Origin: Sinomonas susongensis
GTDB taxonomy: Bacteria > Actinomycetota > Actinomycetes > Actinomycetales > Micrococcaceae
NCBI RefSeq assembly: GCF_005877005.1
Contig: NZ_SSNH01000006.1
Span: 186,001 to 250,000, forward strand
Length of the DNA stretch: 64,000 nt
Direction of reading: 5' to 3'
In this document: one piece after another, positions 25,057 through 36,360 of the stretch
Numbering within the stretch: the stretch's first letter is position 1
How the letters are laid out: every line of letters begins with the position of its first letter
Notes under the pieces: generated by a model
What the model was told of the DNA's origin: nothing
The model's database searches: none
What the model saw: only the letters and a program-made list of their open reading frames with translations
Position numbers and translations under genes: made by a program

Positions 25057-25109
25057 TTGACATCGTCCTTCAACGTCAATCATACTCGTGCACAGACTTT
25101 GATATATCA
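25057..25109 (+). promoter_or_regulatory. promoter and GntR-type operator of the glyA-sox operon
   Basis: A perfect -35 box TTGACA (25057-25062), 18-nt spacer and CATACT (25081-25086; five of six matches) precede glyA. A 10-bp palindrome TGATATATCA (25100-25109) lies about 8 nt after the expected start site, an arrangement suited to repression by the divergently encoded GntR protein. Confidence 0.7.
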
Positions 25110-25159
25110 GTCTCATACCAGTTGTTGAAAGTCTCTATGACACAGCAGAGGAGGACGCA

Positions 25160-26485
25160 ATGGTGACCGTCCTAACCACTCCACTCGCCGACGCGGACCC
25201 CGAGGTCGCGGCCGCGATCGACGGGGAGCTGAAGCGCCAGCAGGGCACGCTCGAGATGATCGCGTCGGAGAACTTCGCTCCGACGGCGGTCATGGAGGCC
25301 CAGGGCTCGGTGCTGACGAACAAGTACGCAGAGGGGTACCCGGGCAGGCGGTACTACGGCGGATGCGAGCACGTCGACGTGATCGAGCAGCTCGCGATAG
25401 ACCGCGTGAAGACGCTTTTCGGCGCCGGGTTCGCGAACGTCCAGCCTCACTCGGGCGCGCAGGCGAACGCGGCCGCCATGTCCGCGCTGCTCGAGCCGGG
25501 CGACACGATCCTCGGCCTCTCGCTCGCCCACGGCGGCCACCTCACCCACGGCATGAAGATCAACTTCTCAGGCCGCCTCTACAAGGTCGTCCCGTACGAG
25601 GTGAGCCCGAAGGACTTCCTGATCGACATGGCCGAGGTCGAGCGGCTGGCGCTCGAGCACCAGCCCAAGCTCATCGTGGCTGGCTGGTCCGCGTACTCAC
25701 GTCAGCTCGATTTCGCCGAGTTCCGCCGGATCGCCGACCTCGTCGGCGCATATCTCATGGTGGACATGGCCCATTTCGCGGGCCTCGTCGCGACCGGGCT
25801 CCACCCCAACCCCGTGCCTCACGCTGACATCGTGACGACGACGACACACAAGACCCTGGGCGGACCGCGCGGCGGGGTGATCCTCACCAACCGGGCGGAC
25901 ATCGCGAAGAAGGTCAACTCCTCCGTCTTCCCCGGCCAGCAGGGCGGCCCGCTCGAGCATGTGATTGCCGCCAAGGCCGTCGCCTTCAAGCTCGCGGCCG
26001 AGCCAGCCTTCCGGGAGCGCCAGGAACGCACGCTCCTCGGCGCGCGAATCATCGCCGAGCGCCTCCTCGAGGAGGACGTCGCTGCTGCCGGCATCTCCGT
26101 CGTTAACGGCGGCACCGACGTGCACCTCGTGCTCGTCGACCTGCGGAACTCCGAGCTCGACGGACAGCAGGGCGAAGACCGCCTCCACCGGATCGGGATC
26201 ACGGTGAACCGCAATGCGGTCCCGTTCGACCCTCGGCCACCGATGGTGTCCTCGGGGCTGCGGGTCGGGACGCCCGCGCTCGCAACGCGCGGATTCGGCG
26301 AGGCCGAGTTCCGCGAGGTCGCGGACATCATCGCCACGGCGCTCAAGGCGGAATTCAACGAGGAACTCGCGGGGGCCCTCCGGGGCCGGGTCGCGGCCCT
26401 CGCCGAGAAGCACCCCCTCTACCCGAACCTCACCCCGATCCTGACGGGCTCGAACCCCGAACTGACGTTGAACGGAGCCCAGTGA
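25160..26485 (+). CDS. glyA: serine hydroxymethyltransferase
   Basis: PLP enzyme interconverting glycine plus 5,10-methylene-THF with serine plus THF. The 441-residue protein carries [24 protein letters not shown], and the PLP lysine in [14 protein letters not shown]. The start follows GAGGAGGACGCA. As first gene of the sox operon it is probably a catabolic paralogue that converts the glycine and one-carbon unit from sarcosine into serine; a separate housekeeping glyA is expected elsewhere. The stop overlaps soxB. Confidence 0.96.
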   Translation: MVTVLTTPLADADPEVAAAIDGELKRQQGTLEMIASENFAPTAVMEAQGSVLTNKYAEGYPGRRYYGGCEHVDVIEQLAIDRVKTLFGAGFANVQPHSGAQANAAAMSALLEPGDTILGLSLAHGGHLTHGMKINFSGRLYKVVPYEVSPKDFLIDMAEVERLALEHQPKLIVAGWSAYSRQLDFAEFRRIADLVGAYLMVDMAHFAGLVATGLHPNPVPHADIVTTTTHKTLGGPRGGVILTNRADIAKKVNSSVFPGQQGGPLEHVIAAKAVAFKLAAEPAFRERQERTLLGARIIAERLLEEDVAAAGISVVNGGTDVHLVLVDLRNSELDGQQGEDRLHRIGITVNRNAVPFDPRPPMVSSGLRVGTPALATRGFGEAEFREVADIIATALKAEFNEELAGALRGRVAALAEKHPLYPNLTPILTGSNPELTLNGAQ

Positions 26486-27702
26486 TGGCGGACCTCCTGC
26501 CGGAACACCCAGACTTCCTCTGGCGCAATCCCGACCCCAAGCCGTCCTACGACGCGGTGATCGTAGGCGGCGGCGGCCACGGGCTCGCGACGGCCTACTA
26601 CCTCGCGAAGAACCACGGGATGGCCAACATCGCGGTGCTCGAGCGTGGGTGGCTCGCGGGCGGGAACATGGCCCGCAACACAACGATCATCCGCTCCAAC
26701 TACCTCTGGGACGAGTCGGCCGCGATCTACGAGCACTCGCTCAAGCTCTGGGAGGAGCTCCCCGAGGAACTCGAGTACGACTTCCTGTTCAGCCAGCGCG
26801 GCGTGCTCAACCTCGCGCACACGCTGCAGGACGTGCGCGAGTCGGTCCGCCGCGTGAGTGCCAACAAGCTCAACGGAGTCGACGCCGAATGGCTCGACGT
26901 CGACCAGGTCAAGGAAGTCTGCCCGATCCTCAACACGAGTGACAGGATCCGCTACCCCGTCCTCGGCGGAACGTTCCAGCCTCGCGCTGGCATCGCCAAG
27001 CATGACCACGTCGCCTGGGCCTTCGCGCGCAAGGCCGATGAGCTCGGCGTGGACCTCATCCAGAACTGCGAGGTCACCGGCTTCGTCAAGGACGGCAACC
27101 GCGTCGTCGGCGTCGAGACGAACCGGGGAACGATCGCGACCGGCAAGGTCGCCCTCTGCGCGGCGGGCCACTCGAGCGTTCTCGCGAAGCTCGCGGGCTT
27201 CGACCTCCCGATCCAGTCGCACCCGCTCCAGGCGCTCGTCTCGGAGCTCCACGAGATCGTGCACCCGACTGTCGTGATGTCGAACCACGTCCACGTGTAC
27301 GTCTCGCAGGCGCACAAGGGCGAGCTGGTCATGGGTGCTGGCATCGACTCCTACAACGGCTACGGCCAGCGCGGCGCGTTCCACGTGATCGAGGAGCAGA
27401 TGGCCGCCGCCGTCGAGCTCTTCCCGATCTTCGCCCGCGCCCACCTCCTCCGGACCTGGGGCGGCATCGTCGACGTCACGCTCGACGCCTCGCCGATCGT
27501 CGGCAAGTCACCGATCGAGAACCTCTACGTGAACTGCGGTTGGGGCACGGGCGGCTTCAAGGGCACTCCCGGGGCGGGCTGGACGATGGCGCACACCGTC
27601 GCCACCGACGAGCCGCACCCGCTCAACGCCCCTTTCGCCCTCGACAGGTTCGTCACGGGGGCCCTCATCGACGAGCACGGCGCGGCCGCCGTCGCCCACT
27701 AG
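26485..27702 (+). CDS. soxB: sarcosine oxidase, beta subunit
   Basis: Flavoprotein subunit of heterotetrameric sarcosine oxidase. The 405-residue protein has the FAD loop [17 protein letters not shown] and [22 protein letters not shown]. The histidine in [15 protein letters not shown] fits the site where FMN is covalently held in characterised enzymes. The C-terminus ends in the conserved [18 protein letters not shown] 26485 follows GGAG with 7-nt spacing; GTG 26482 is an alternative. It oxidises sarcosine to glycine with soxA, soxD and soxG, which follow in the usual order. Confidence 0.96.
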   Translation: MADLLPEHPDFLWRNPDPKPSYDAVIVGGGGHGLATAYYLAKNHGMANIAVLERGWLAGGNMARNTTIIRSNYLWDESAAIYEHSLKLWEELPEELEYDFLFSQRGVLNLAHTLQDVRESVRRVSANKLNGVDAEWLDVDQVKEVCPILNTSDRIRYPVLGGTFQPRAGIAKHDHVAWAFARKADELGVDLIQNCEVTGFVKDGNRVVGVETNRGTIATGKVALCAAGHSSVLAKLAGFDLPIQSHPLQALVSELHEIVHPTVVMSNHVHVYVSQAHKGELVMGAGIDSYNGYGQRGAFHVIEEQMAAAVELFPIFARAHLLRTWGGIVDVTLDASPIVGKSPIENLYVNCGWGTGGFKGTPGAGWTMAHTVATDEPHPLNAPFALDRFVTGALIDEHGAAAVAH

Positions 27703-27750
27703 CAAAGTGCCACTCACCTACGCTCCCACCGAGCACCAAGGAAGCCAGCC

Positions 27751-28071
27751 ATGATCCTCATCAGCTGCCCGAACTGCGGGCCTCGCGACGAGACCGAGTT
27801 CCACTACGGAGGCCAGGCCCACGTCGCCTACCCCGAGGACCCCTACGCCCTCACCGACGAGGAGTGGGGCCGCTACCTCTTCTACCGCGAGAACCCGAAG
27901 GGCCTCTTCGCCGAGCGCTGGGTCCATTCCGGCGGCTGCCGGAAGTGGTTCAACGCCATCCGCGACACCACCACCTACCGCATCGCCGCGGTCTACCGCA
28001 TGGGCGAGACCCAGCCTTCCCTCGTCTCGGGCGAGAAGACGGGCGAGAAAATCGCAGGAGGAGCCAAATGA
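27751..28071 (+). CDS. soxD: sarcosine oxidase, delta subunit
   Basis: A small 106-residue zinc-binding subunit. [14 protein letters not shown] carries two cysteines of the zinc site; [18 protein letters not shown] is the conserved block with the third cysteine and a histidine. The ribosome binding site AAGGA lies 8-9 nt upstream, and the stop overlaps the soxA start (ATGA). Confidence 0.95.
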   Translation: MILISCPNCGPRDETEFHYGGQAHVAYPEDPYALTDEEWGRYLFYRENPKGLFAERWVHSGGCRKWFNAIRDTTTYRIAAVYRMGETQPSLVSGEKTGEKIAGGAK

Positions 28072-31010
28072 GCCGCCAACCGTTCCGCCTACGCGAGGGC
28101 GGCCGCGTCGACCGGTCGACGGAGCTCGAGTTCACCGTCGACGGCCGCACCTACACGGGCCACCCGGGCGACACCCTCGCTTCTGCGCTGCTGGCCGCAG
28201 GCGTCGTCGAGACCGCGCCGTCCCTCTACCTCGACCGGCCCCGGGGTATCGTCGCCGCGGGTGTCGAGGAGCCCAACGCACTCGTGAAGGTGAGCCGTCC
28301 CGGCCACTCGACCACCGAGTCGATGCTCCCCGCCACGACCGTCGAGCTCGTGGAGGGGATCGAGGCCCAGTACCTCTCCGGCCTCGGCCAGCTCGACCCC
28401 GCCGAGGACACCTCGGTCTACGACAAGAAGCACGTCCACGCTGACGTCCTCGTCGTCGGCGGGGGGTCCGCGGGCCTGGCTGCCGCCCGCGAGGCCGCAG
28501 CCACGGGTGCCCGCGTCGTCCTCATCGACGACCAGCCCGAGCTGGGCGGCTCGCTCCTCGCGGACCCGCGGGCGGAGATCGCGGGCCGGCCCGCCCTCGA
28601 ATGGGTCGCCGCCATCCGGCAGGAGCTCGACGCCGCGCCCGAGGCGACCGTGCTGACCCGCACGAATGCCTTCGGCAGCTACGACTCCAATTACGTCATC
28701 GCGCTCGAAAATCGCACCGACCACTTGGGTGCCAAGGCCACAGGCCCCGAGCTCGCAGGCGTCTCGAGGCAGCGCCTCTGGCACATCCGCGCCCGGCAGG
28801 TCGTCCTCGCGACGGGCGCCCACGAGCGGCCGCTCGTCTTCCGCAACAACGACCGCCCCGGGGTCATGCTCGCCGCGGCGGTCCGCACCTACCTGAACCG
28901 CTACGGGGTCGCCGCCGGGTCTCGCGCCGTCGTCGCGACGACGAACGACAGCGTGTACCCGCTGGTCGCCGAGCTCGCCGCGGCGGGTCTCCAGGTCGCC
29001 GCCGTCGCGGACGCCCGGCCCGAGCTCTCCCCCGCAGCCAAGGCAGCGCAGGCCGCCGGCGTCGTCGTCCTTCCCGGCACGGCTGTTGTAGACACAGCGG
29101 CAGGCGCCGGGGGGACCGCGCGCGTCGCCTCTGCGACGGTCCAGGCGATTGACGACGACGGCACACCGCGTAGCGGAGAAGGCAGCAGCCAACAGGTCAT
29201 CCCCTGCGACCTCGTCGCCGTCTCAGGCGGCTGGAGCCCGGTGGTGCACCTGCACAGCCAACGCCAGGGCAAGATCCGCTGGGACGACGACCTCGTCGCG
29301 TTCGTGCCGTCGGGCGCCGTCGAGGGGCAGCAGATCGTGGGCTCGGCGCGTGGCAGCTTCGTCCTCGAGGACTGTCTTGCCGAGGGCACCACTGCCGGTG
29401 CGGTCGCCGCGTTCAACGCGGGCTTCGTCAACGAGGGCGGGGAGCACGCGATCGCCGTCGCGGGCACAGCCCTGCACGTGAGCGGGAAGACCCGCCCGCT
29501 CTGGGTCGTGCGCGCCGAGGACGGCAGCCTCGACGGGCTCGACGAGCACTTCGTGGACCTCCAGCGCGACCAGACCGTCAAGGACGTCCTCCGTGCGACC
29601 GGCGCGGGCATGCGGAGCGTCGAGCACGTGAAGCGGTACACCTCGATCAGCACCGCGAACGACCAGGGCAAGACGTCCGGGGTCAACGCGATCGGTGTGA
29701 TCGCGGCCGCGCTCAACAACGGATCGACCCCAGGCGAGGTCGGCACCACGACCTACCGCGCCCCTTACGCTCCGGTCGCGTTCGCTGCCCTTGCGGGGCG
29801 CGAGCGGGGCGAGCTCTTCGACCCCGCACGCCTCACCTCCATCCACCAGTGGCACGTCGAGCACGGCGCCGAGTTCGAGATCGTGGGCCAGTGGCTGCGG
29901 CCGTGGTTCTACCCGGAGCCAGGCGAGTCGATGGACGACGCCGTGCTCCGGGAGTGCGCGGCCGTCCGCACCTCGGTGGGCATGATGGATGCGACGACCC
30001 TCGGCAAAATCGAAATCTGGGGCAGGGACGCCGGCGAGTTCCTCAACCGCGTCTACACGAACGCCTTCAAGAAGCTCGCGCGGGGCTCGGCCCGCTACGG
30101 GGTCATGTGCACCCCGGACGGGATGATCTTCGACGACGGGGTCACCCTGCGCATCGACGACAACCGCTATTTCATGACGACGACGACGGGCGGCGCCGCG
30201 CGCGTCCTCGACTGGCTCGAGGAGTGGCACCAGACCGAGTGGCCTGGGCTCGACGTGAACTTCACGTCCGTCACCGAGCAGTGGACGACGGTCGCCGTCG
30301 TCGGCCCGAAGTCCCGAGCGGTCATCGCCAAGCTCGCCCCGGAGCTCGACGTCGACAACGAGGCCTTCCCGTTCATGGCCTTCCGCGAGACGAGGCTGGC
30401 CTCGGGGATCCCGGCCCGCGTGTGCCGCATCTCGTTCTCGGGCGAGCTGGCCTTCGAGGTCAACGTCTCGGGCTGGTACGGGCAGCAGGTCTGGGAGGAC
30501 ATCTACGAGGCCGGGGCCGAGTTCGGGATCACCCCGTACGGCACCGAGACAATGCACGTCCTCCGTGCCGAGAAGGGCTACCCGATCGTCGGCCAGGATA
30601 CCGACGGGACGGTGACCCCGCAGGACGCCGGCATGGAGTGGATCGTCTCGAAGGCGAAGGACTTCATCGGCAAGCGGTCCTACTCGCGGGCCGACGCCGT
30701 CCGTACCGACCGCAAGCACCTCGTCTCGCTCCTGCCCGTCGACCCGACGTTCCGGCTTCCCGAGGGAACCCAGCTCGTCGAGGCGGGGATCAGTGTGAAT
30801 CCCGCCTACGGCCCCGTGCCGATGCTCGGCCACGTGACGTCGAGCTACCACTCCGCGGCGCTCGGGCGGTCCTTCGCCCTGGCCCTGATCAAGAACGGCC
30901 GGAACCGCATCGGCCAGACCCTCGTCGCCCCCGTGGGCAACCAGCTCGTCGACGTCGTCGTCGGCGATACCGTCCTCTACGACCCGGAAGGGAAGCGCCG
31001 AGATGGCTGA
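28068..31010 (+). CDS. soxA: sarcosine oxidase, alpha subunit
   Basis: A 980-residue multidomain subunit. The N-terminal ferredoxin-like segment ([25 protein letters not shown]) is followed by a dinucleotide-binding domain ([16 protein letters not shown]). A C-terminal GcvT-like aminomethyltransferase domain from about residue 600 ([25 protein letters not shown]) binds THF. It captures the methyl group as 5,10-methylene-THF. Start ATG 28068 follows AGGAGG (28056-28061); an open frame further upstream is out of register with soxD coding and not real. Length is normal for the family. Confidence 0.96.
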   Translation: MSRQPFRLREGGRVDRSTELEFTVDGRTYTGHPGDTLASALLAAGVVETAPSLYLDRPRGIVAAGVEEPNALVKVSRPGHSTTESMLPATTVELVEGIEAQYLSGLGQLDPAEDTSVYDKKHVHADVLVVGGGSAGLAAAREAAATGARVVLIDDQPELGGSLLADPRAEIAGRPALEWVAAIRQELDAAPEATVLTRTNAFGSYDSNYVIALENRTDHLGAKATGPELAGVSRQRLWHIRARQVVLATGAHERPLVFRNNDRPGVMLAAAVRTYLNRYGVAAGSRAVVATTNDSVYPLVAELAAAGLQVAAVADARPELSPAAKAAQAAGVVVLPGTAVVDTAAGAGGTARVASATVQAIDDDGTPRSGEGSSQQVIPCDLVAVSGGWSPVVHLHSQRQGKIRWDDDLVAFVPSGAVEGQQIVGSARGSFVLEDCLAEGTTAGAVAAFNAGFVNEGGEHAIAVAGTALHVSGKTRPLWVVRAEDGSLDGLDEHFVDLQRDQTVKDVLRATGAGMRSVEHVKRYTSISTANDQGKTSGVNAIGVIAAALNNGSTPGEVGTTTYRAPYAPVAFAALAGRERGELFDPARLTSIHQWHVEHGAEFEIVGQWLRPWFYPEPGESMDDAVLRECAAVRTSVGMMDATTLGKIEIWGRDAGEFLNRVYTNAFKKLARGSARYGVMCTPDGMIFDDGVTLRIDDNRYFMTTTTGGAARVLDWLEEWHQTEWPGLDVNFTSVTEQWTTVAVVGPKSRAVIAKLAPELDVDNEAFPFMAFRETRLASGIPARVCRISFSGELAFEVNVSGWYGQQVWEDIYEAGAEFGITPYGTETMHVLRAEKGYPIVGQDTDGTVTPQDAGMEWIVSKAKDFIGKRSYSRADAVRTDRKHLVSLLPVDPTFRLPEGTQLVEAGISVNPAYGPVPMLGHVTSSYHSAALGRSFALALIKNGRNRIGQTLVAPVGNQLVDVVVGDTVLYDPEGKRRDG

Positions 31011-31617
31011 GCAGACCCTCATCGCCCCTATCACCGAGCTGCGCCGCAGCCCTGCAGCCCACCTCGCCGCCGAATTCGCGGCGGCTGAGGTGGCGGGCCC
31101 GTACAGCGTGGCCCTGCGCGAGGTCCCGTTCCAGACCATGGTCGGCCTCCGTGTCGCGCCGGGCACGGACGCAGCGCGCCGCGTCGAGGAACGGCTCGGC
31201 ACGGCGCTCCCGGCTCGCTGTGGCGAGGTCGCCCAGGGCGCGGACAGCTCGGTCCTGTGGCTGGGTCCCGACGAGTTCCTCGCCGTCTCCTCAGCCGACC
31301 CGGCGCACGCGACCGCCCACCTCGTCGAGGCCCTCGGCGGCGACCCGGGCTCCGTCGTCGACCTCTCAGCGAACCGCACTACATTCGAGCTGAAAGGCAC
31401 GGCGGCGCGCGACGTCCTCGAAAAGGGCTGTCCGCTCGGCCTGCACCCCCGCGCGTTCGCGGTCGGCTCGGCGTACGCCACCCAGCTGGGCCCGGTGCCG
31501 ATCCTCCTCTGGAAGACCGGCAGCGACTCGTGGGAGATCTTCCCGAGGGCCTCGTTCGCGGACTACCTGGGGCGTTGGCTGCTCGACGCGATGCGGGAAT
31601 TCCATGCCGCCCCGTGA
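31003..31617 (+). CDS. soxG: sarcosine oxidase, gamma subunit
   Basis: A 204-residue subunit overlapping soxA by 8 nt. LWLGPDEFL and [15 protein letters not shown] are typical of SoxG, and the C-terminal [19 protein letters not shown] is conserved. It completes the soxBDAG order. The stop lies 14 nt inside purU. Confidence 0.94.
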   Translation: MAEQTLIAPITELRRSPAAHLAAEFAAAEVAGPYSVALREVPFQTMVGLRVAPGTDAARRVEERLGTALPARCGEVAQGADSSVLWLGPDEFLAVSSADPAHATAHLVEALGGDPGSVVDLSANRTTFELKGTAARDVLEKGCPLGLHPRAFAVGSAYATQLGPVPILLWKTGSDSWEIFPRASFADYLGRWLLDAMREFHAAP

Positions 31618-32443
31618 GTACGTCCTGACGCTCGACTGCGCTGAGCGGCTCGGGATCGTGTACGCCGTCTCGGGGTTCCTCGCGGAGCATCGGTGCGACA
31701 TCCTCGACATCAAGCAGTACGGCGACCGCCGGGGCGGGCACTTCTACATGAGAGTCCACTTCGAAGCACCCGGGCCGCTCGAAGCCGACTTCGGTCCGGT
31801 GGCGGAGCAGTTCGGCATGACGTGGCGCCTCCGCCCGGCCGGGGAGAAGACCCGCGTCCTGCTCATGGTCTCCAAGTTCGGCCACTGCCTCAACGACCTG
31901 CTCTTCCGGTCGCGGATCGGCGAGCTTCCCGTCGATATCGTGGCGGTCGTGTCGAACCACGAGGACCACCGGGGACTCGTGGAGTGGCACGGCATCCCGT
32001 ACCACCACATCCCCGTGACGCCGGGCGCAAAGCAGGAGGCGGAGGCCAAGCTCCTCTCCCTCGTCGACGGGTACGCGGTGGAGCTCGTCGTGCTCGCACG
32101 CTACATGCAGGTGCTCAGCGACGCCCTCGCCACGCGGATGACGGGCCGGGTGATCAACATCCACCACTCGTTCCTGCCGTCGTTCAAGGGCGCGAAGCCG
32201 TACCACCAGGCATGGGAACGCGGCGTCAAGACGGTCGGCGCCACGGCCCACTACGTCAACGCCGAGCTCGACGAGGGCCCGATCATCGCCCAGCAGGTCA
32301 TCGAGGTCGATCACACCCACTCGCCCGAGGACCTCGTCGCCGTCGGCCGCGATGCGGAGTGCAAGGCCCTCAGCAACGCGGTCCGGTGGCACTGCGAGGG
32401 CCGGGTCATCCTCAACGGAAACCGCACGGTGGTGCTCCGATGA
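31604..32443 (+). CDS. purU: formyltetrahydrofolate deformylase
   Basis: Hydrolyses 10-formyl-THF to formate and THF. The 279-residue protein has an N-terminal ACT domain ([20 protein letters not shown]) and a C-terminal formyltransferase fold with [12 protein letters not shown] and [10 protein letters not shown], including the catalytic Asn/His/Asp set. It overlaps soxG by 14 nt. In sarcosine operons it recycles THF when methylene-THF production exceeds demand, releasing formate, which the YdeP-like gene downstream may oxidise. Confidence 0.95.
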   Translation: MPPREYVLTLDCAERLGIVYAVSGFLAEHRCDILDIKQYGDRRGGHFYMRVHFEAPGPLEADFGPVAEQFGMTWRLRPAGEKTRVLLMVSKFGHCLNDLLFRSRIGELPVDIVAVVSNHEDHRGLVEWHGIPYHHIPVTPGAKQEAEAKLLSLVDGYAVELVVLARYMQVLSDALATRMTGRVINIHHSFLPSFKGAKPYHQAWERGVKTVGATAHYVNAELDEGPIIAQQVIEVDHTHSPEDLVAVGRDAECKALSNAVRWHCEGRVILNGNRTVVLR

Positions 32444-32462
32444 GCACGGAAGGAGCTCTTTC

Positions 32463-33839
32463 ATGGCACTGAGCGCACTCGACATGTTCTCGGTCGGCAT
32501 CGGACCCTCGTCGTCGCACACCGTGGGGCCGATGCGGGCCGCGGCAATCTTCCTCGACGGGCTCCGTTCGGGTGGCCTCATGGGCGACGTCGAACGGGTC
32601 CGGGCGGAGCTGTTCGGCTCGCTCGGCGCGACTGGGCACGGCCACGGCTCGGACAAGGCCGTGATCCTGGGCCTTCAGGGCGAACGGCCGGAGACCGTGG
32701 ACACCGACACGGCCGACGCGCGGGTCGCCCAGGCCACCGCCGAGGGCAAGCTGCTGCTCGCGGGAGAGCGGTACATTCCGTTCTCCCGCGGGGATGAGGT
32801 CGTGATGCACCGACGTCGGTCGCTCCCCGCCCACCCGAACGGGATGGTCTTCAGGGCGTACGACGGCGGGGGCTCCCTTCTGCGGGAGGCGACCTTCTAC
32901 TCCGTCGGCGGGGGCTTCGTCGTCGACGAGGACGCTGTCGGCTCGGACCGGATCGTCGAGGACTCGACCCCGCTGCCGTACCCCTTCACGACCGGCGCCG
33001 AGCTGCTCGCACATTGCCGCCGCGAGGCCATGAGGGTCAGCGACATCATGCTCGCGAACGAGCTCGCCTGGCGCACGGAGGAGGAGCTTCGCGCGGAGCT
33101 CCTCCACATCTGGGCTGTGATGAAGGAATGTGTGCGCAACGGCTGCACCCGCACGGAGAAGCTCCTCCCCGGGGGCCTGAAGGTTCCGCGTCGAGCGCCG
33201 AAGCTGCTCGCGGACCTCGAGGCCGCCGACGACCAGACCGATCCCATCCGTGCGATGGACTGGGTCAATCTCTTCGCGCTCGCAGTGAACGAGGAGAACG
33301 CTTCGGGGGGACGGATCGTCACCGCGCCCACGAACGGTGCGGCCGGAATCGTTCCCGCTGTCCTGCACTACTACGAGAAGTTCGTCCCGGGGGCCGACGA
33401 CGACGGCGTCGTGCGCTTCCTGCTCACCGCCGCAGCGGTGGGGATCCTGTTCAAGGAGAACGCCTCGATCTCGGGCGCGGAGGTGGGGTGCCAGGGCGAG
33501 GTCGGCTCCGCCTGCGCGATGGCCGCCGGCGGCCTGTGCGAAGTGATGGGCGGGAGTCCGGAGCAGGTTGAGAACGCCGCCGAGATCGGCATCGAGCACA
33601 ACCTCGGGCTCACCTGCGATCCGGTGGGCGGGCTTGTGCAAATCCCCTGCATCGAGCGCAATGCTGTGGCCAGCAACAAGGCCATCAACGCTGCCCGGAT
33701 CGCGATGCGGGGCGACGGCAGCCACAAGGTCTCCCTCGACAAGGCGATCAAGACCATGCGCGAGACCGGGGCGGACATGAAGGTCAAATACAAGGAGACC
33801 TCGCGTGGCGGGCTCGCCGTGAACGTCATCGAGTGCTGA
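32463..33839 (+). CDS. sdaA: L-serine ammonia-lyase
   Basis: Iron-sulfur L-serine dehydratase giving pyruvate and ammonia. The 458-residue single-chain protein has [20 protein letters not shown] at the start and three cysteines for the 4Fe-4S cluster in [21 protein letters not shown] and QIPCIERN. Start ATG 32463 follows AAGGAG; the frame stays open upstream inside purU but without a ribosome binding site. It is the last step turning creatinine carbon into pyruvate. A weak hairpin (GAGGTCC/GGACCTC, 33838-33859) overlaps the stop. Confidence 0.95.
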   Translation: MALSALDMFSVGIGPSSSHTVGPMRAAAIFLDGLRSGGLMGDVERVRAELFGSLGATGHGHGSDKAVILGLQGERPETVDTDTADARVAQATAEGKLLLAGERYIPFSRGDEVVMHRRRSLPAHPNGMVFRAYDGGGSLLREATFYSVGGGFVVDEDAVGSDRIVEDSTPLPYPFTTGAELLAHCRREAMRVSDIMLANELAWRTEEELRAELLHIWAVMKECVRNGCTRTEKLLPGGLKVPRRAPKLLADLEAADDQTDPIRAMDWVNLFALAVNEENASGGRIVTAPTNGAAGIVPAVLHYYEKFVPGADDDGVVRFLLTAAAVGILFKENASISGAEVGCQGEVGSACAMAAGGLCEVMGGSPEQVENAAEIGIEHNLGLTCDPVGGLVQIPCIERNAVASNKAINAARIAMRGDGSHKVSLDKAIKTMRETGADMKVKYKETSRGGLAVNVIEC

Positions 33840-33921
33840 GGTCCTCCGCACCGGACCTCCGACGCCGCGAGACGCGCGACTGGCAGGAGGCGGCTCTAGT
33901 TCAGCATGGAAGGATGGGCTT

Positions 33922-36225
33922 GTGTTTGCGCAGAAGCCGGTTGTTGGGGATATCGATGAGGGTGCCCTCGAGGTTCATGCCCCGAAGACCGATGCGGCGG
34001 GGGTGAAGGCGGTGAGGGTCGCGCTCGGGCGTGGCCTCGCCCAGGCCGGTGTGGCTCGGACGGTGCGTTCGATGCTGCGGGTGAACCAGCGGGACGGGTT
34101 CGACTGCCCGGGGTGTGCGTGGCCGGAGTCGATCACCGACAGGCGCAAGCCGGCGGAGTTCTGCGAGAACGGGGCGAAGGCGATCGCGGAGGAGTCCACG
34201 CTCCGGACCGTGGGCCCGGAGTTCTGGGCGGCGCATCCGGTCGCGGAGCTCGGGGGCAGGAGCGAGTTCTGGCTCGGGTCGCAGGGCCGGATCACCGAGC
34301 CGGTCGTGATCCGGCCGGGGGAGACGCATTACAGCCCGATCTCCTGGCCGGACGCGTTCGCCCTGATCGCCGATCACATCAGGGCCACGACTCCTGAGAG
34401 GTGCGTGTTCTACACCTCGGGGCGGACGGCGAACGAGACCGCGTTCCTGTACCAGCTCTTCGCCCGCTCGCTGGGGACGAACAACCTCCCGGACTGCTCG
34501 AACATGTGCCACGAGTCCTCGGGGGCCGCGCTGAACCCGACGATCGGCATCGGGAAGGGCACGGTGTCCCTCGAGGACATCCACCGCGCGGACCTGGTCC
34601 TCGTGGTGGGGCAGAACCCCGGCACGAACCACCCGCGGATGCTCTCGGCCCTCGTGGAGGCGCGGAAGAACGGCGGGAAGGTCGTCGCCGTGAACCCGCT
34701 GCCGGAGGCCGGGCTGCTGGGGTTCAAGGACCCGCAGTCGGCCGCGGGCCTGGTCGGCGGCGGGGCGAAGGTGGCCGACGAGTTCCTGAAGATCAGGGTC
34801 GGCGGGGACCTTGCCCTGTTCCAGGCCCTGGGCCACCTGCTGCTGGCGGCTGAGGAACGCAGCCCGGGCACCGTCGTCGACCGGGCCTTCGTCGAGGCGC
34901 AGACCGAAGGGTTCGAGGCCTATGCCGCCGCCCGCGCCGCGGTGGACTGGGAGGCGACGGAACGCGCGACGGGGCTGTCCCGGGCGCAGATCGAGGCCGT
35001 CGCCCAGATGATGGCCGCCTCGAAGGCCACGATCGTGTGCTGGGCGCTGGGGCTCACGCAGCAGCCGCACTCGGTGGACACGCTCAAGGAGATCGTGAAC
35101 CTGCTCCTGGTCCAGGGGAACTTCGGAACGCCCGGGGCCGGGGCGTGCCCGGTGCGGGGCCACTCGAACGTCCAGGGCGACCGCACGATGGGGATCTGGG
35201 AGAAGCCGACCGAGAAGTTCATCGCCGCGCTCGAGGCCGAGTTCGGGCTCCCGTTCCCGCGCGATCACGGGTTCGAGTCGGTCGGGACCCAGCACGCCCT
35301 GGAGGCCGGGGAGGTGGACGTGTTCGTCTCGATGGGCGGGAACTTCCTCTCCGCCGCCTCGGACACCGCCCACACCATGGCAGGGCTGAAGCGGACCGGG
35401 CTGACCGTGCACGTCTCCACCAAGCCGAACCGCTCACACGTCGCGCACGGGCGCACGTCCCTGATCCTGCCCACCCTGGGCAGGACCGACGTCGACGACA
35501 AGCACCCCGCCGGGCGCCAGTTCGTCTCGGTCGAGGACTCGATGTCCGTCGTGCACGCCTCGCAGGGCCGGCTCCGCCCAGTCTCCGAGCACCTGCTCGC
35601 CGAGCCGGTCATCGTCGCGCGCATGGCCCAGGCCGTCCTGGGCGACGCGCACCCGATCGACTGGCGGGCCATGGCCGAGGACTACGACGTGATCCGGGAC
35701 CACATCTCCCGGGTGATCCCCGGGTTCGAGGACTACAACACCCGGGTCAGGGGCAGGAACGGGTTCGTCCTGCCCTCCCCGCCCAGGGACACCCGCACGT
35801 TCGCCACCGAGGCCGGCAAGGCCCGTTTCACGGTGTCCCCGCTCGAGTACCTCGAGGCTCCCGAAGGGCACCTGATCCTGCAGACCCTGCGCTCCCACGA
35901 CCAGTACAACACCACGGTCTACGGCCTCGACGACCGCTACCGCGGCATCAGCAACGCCCGCAAGGTGGTCCTGGCCAACCCCGAAGACCTCGCCTCGCTC
36001 GGGTTCGCGGACCGCGAGCTCGTCGACGTCGTCTCCGTCTTCAACGGCGACGAGCGCCGCGCCGAAGCCTTCCGCATCGTCGCCTACCCCACCGCCAAGG
36101 GCTGCGCCGCCGCCTACTTCCCCGAGGCCAACGTCCTGGTCCACAAGGACCTCGTCGCCCGCGGGTCCAACACCCCCGGCTACAAGGCCGTCACCATCAG
36201 ATTCGAAAAGCGCTCCGACGGCTAG
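33922..36225 (+). CDS. FdhF/YdeP-family molybdopterin oxidoreductase (formate dehydrogenase-like)
   Basis: A 767-residue bis-MGD-type oxidoreductase of the YdeP subfamily. Features: N-terminal GFDCPGCAWPE cysteine pair and EFCENGAKAIAEE, YTSGRTANETAFL, SNMCHESSG, the GTNHPRML cofactor-binding segment and a C-terminal LRSHDQYNTTVYG domain. GTG 33922 follows GAAGGA. Selenocysteine is not needed here. Family members are annotated as formate dehydrogenase alpha-like, but activity is rarely shown. Position behind purU and sdaA suggests disposal of formate or formaldehyde from sarcosine; no partner subunit is adjacent. Confidence 0.9.
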   Translation: MFAQKPVVGDIDEGALEVHAPKTDAAGVKAVRVALGRGLAQAGVARTVRSMLRVNQRDGFDCPGCAWPESITDRRKPAEFCENGAKAIAEESTLRTVGPEFWAAHPVAELGGRSEFWLGSQGRITEPVVIRPGETHYSPISWPDAFALIADHIRATTPERCVFYTSGRTANETAFLYQLFARSLGTNNLPDCSNMCHESSGAALNPTIGIGKGTVSLEDIHRADLVLVVGQNPGTNHPRMLSALVEARKNGGKVVAVNPLPEAGLLGFKDPQSAAGLVGGGAKVADEFLKIRVGGDLALFQALGHLLLAAEERSPGTVVDRAFVEAQTEGFEAYAAARAAVDWEATERATGLSRAQIEAVAQMMAASKATIVCWALGLTQQPHSVDTLKEIVNLLLVQGNFGTPGAGACPVRGHSNVQGDRTMGIWEKPTEKFIAALEAEFGLPFPRDHGFESVGTQHALEAGEVDVFVSMGGNFLSAASDTAHTMAGLKRTGLTVHVSTKPNRSHVAHGRTSLILPTLGRTDVDDKHPAGRQFVSVEDSMSVVHASQGRLRPVSEHLLAEPVIVARMAQAVLGDAHPIDWRAMAEDYDVIRDHISRVIPGFEDYNTRVRGRNGFVLPSPPRDTRTFATEAGKARFTVSPLEYLEAPEGHLILQTLRSHDQYNTTVYGLDDRYRGISNARKVVLANPEDLASLGFADRELVDVVSVFNGDERRAEAFRIVAYPTAKGCAAAYFPEANVLVHKDLVARGSNTPGYKAVTIRFEKRSDG

Positions 36226-36360
36226 CGACGGTCCTCCAACGCCCGGGAGAGGCGGCCTCAGCGCAGTTTCGCCAGCACTCTGCAAGGGTATTGGACTTAC
36301 GAGACGCCTGACTACCGCGTGTGGCCGTCCGGCCGTCCTGGGCGATGAAAGCGGGTAAGG

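Noticed and set aside
27540-28067. Upstream in-frame extension of soxA over soxB and soxD
   Set aside because: Low-complexity Arg/His-rich translation overlapping two real genes; AGGAGG and ATG at 28068 give the normal SoxA N-terminus.
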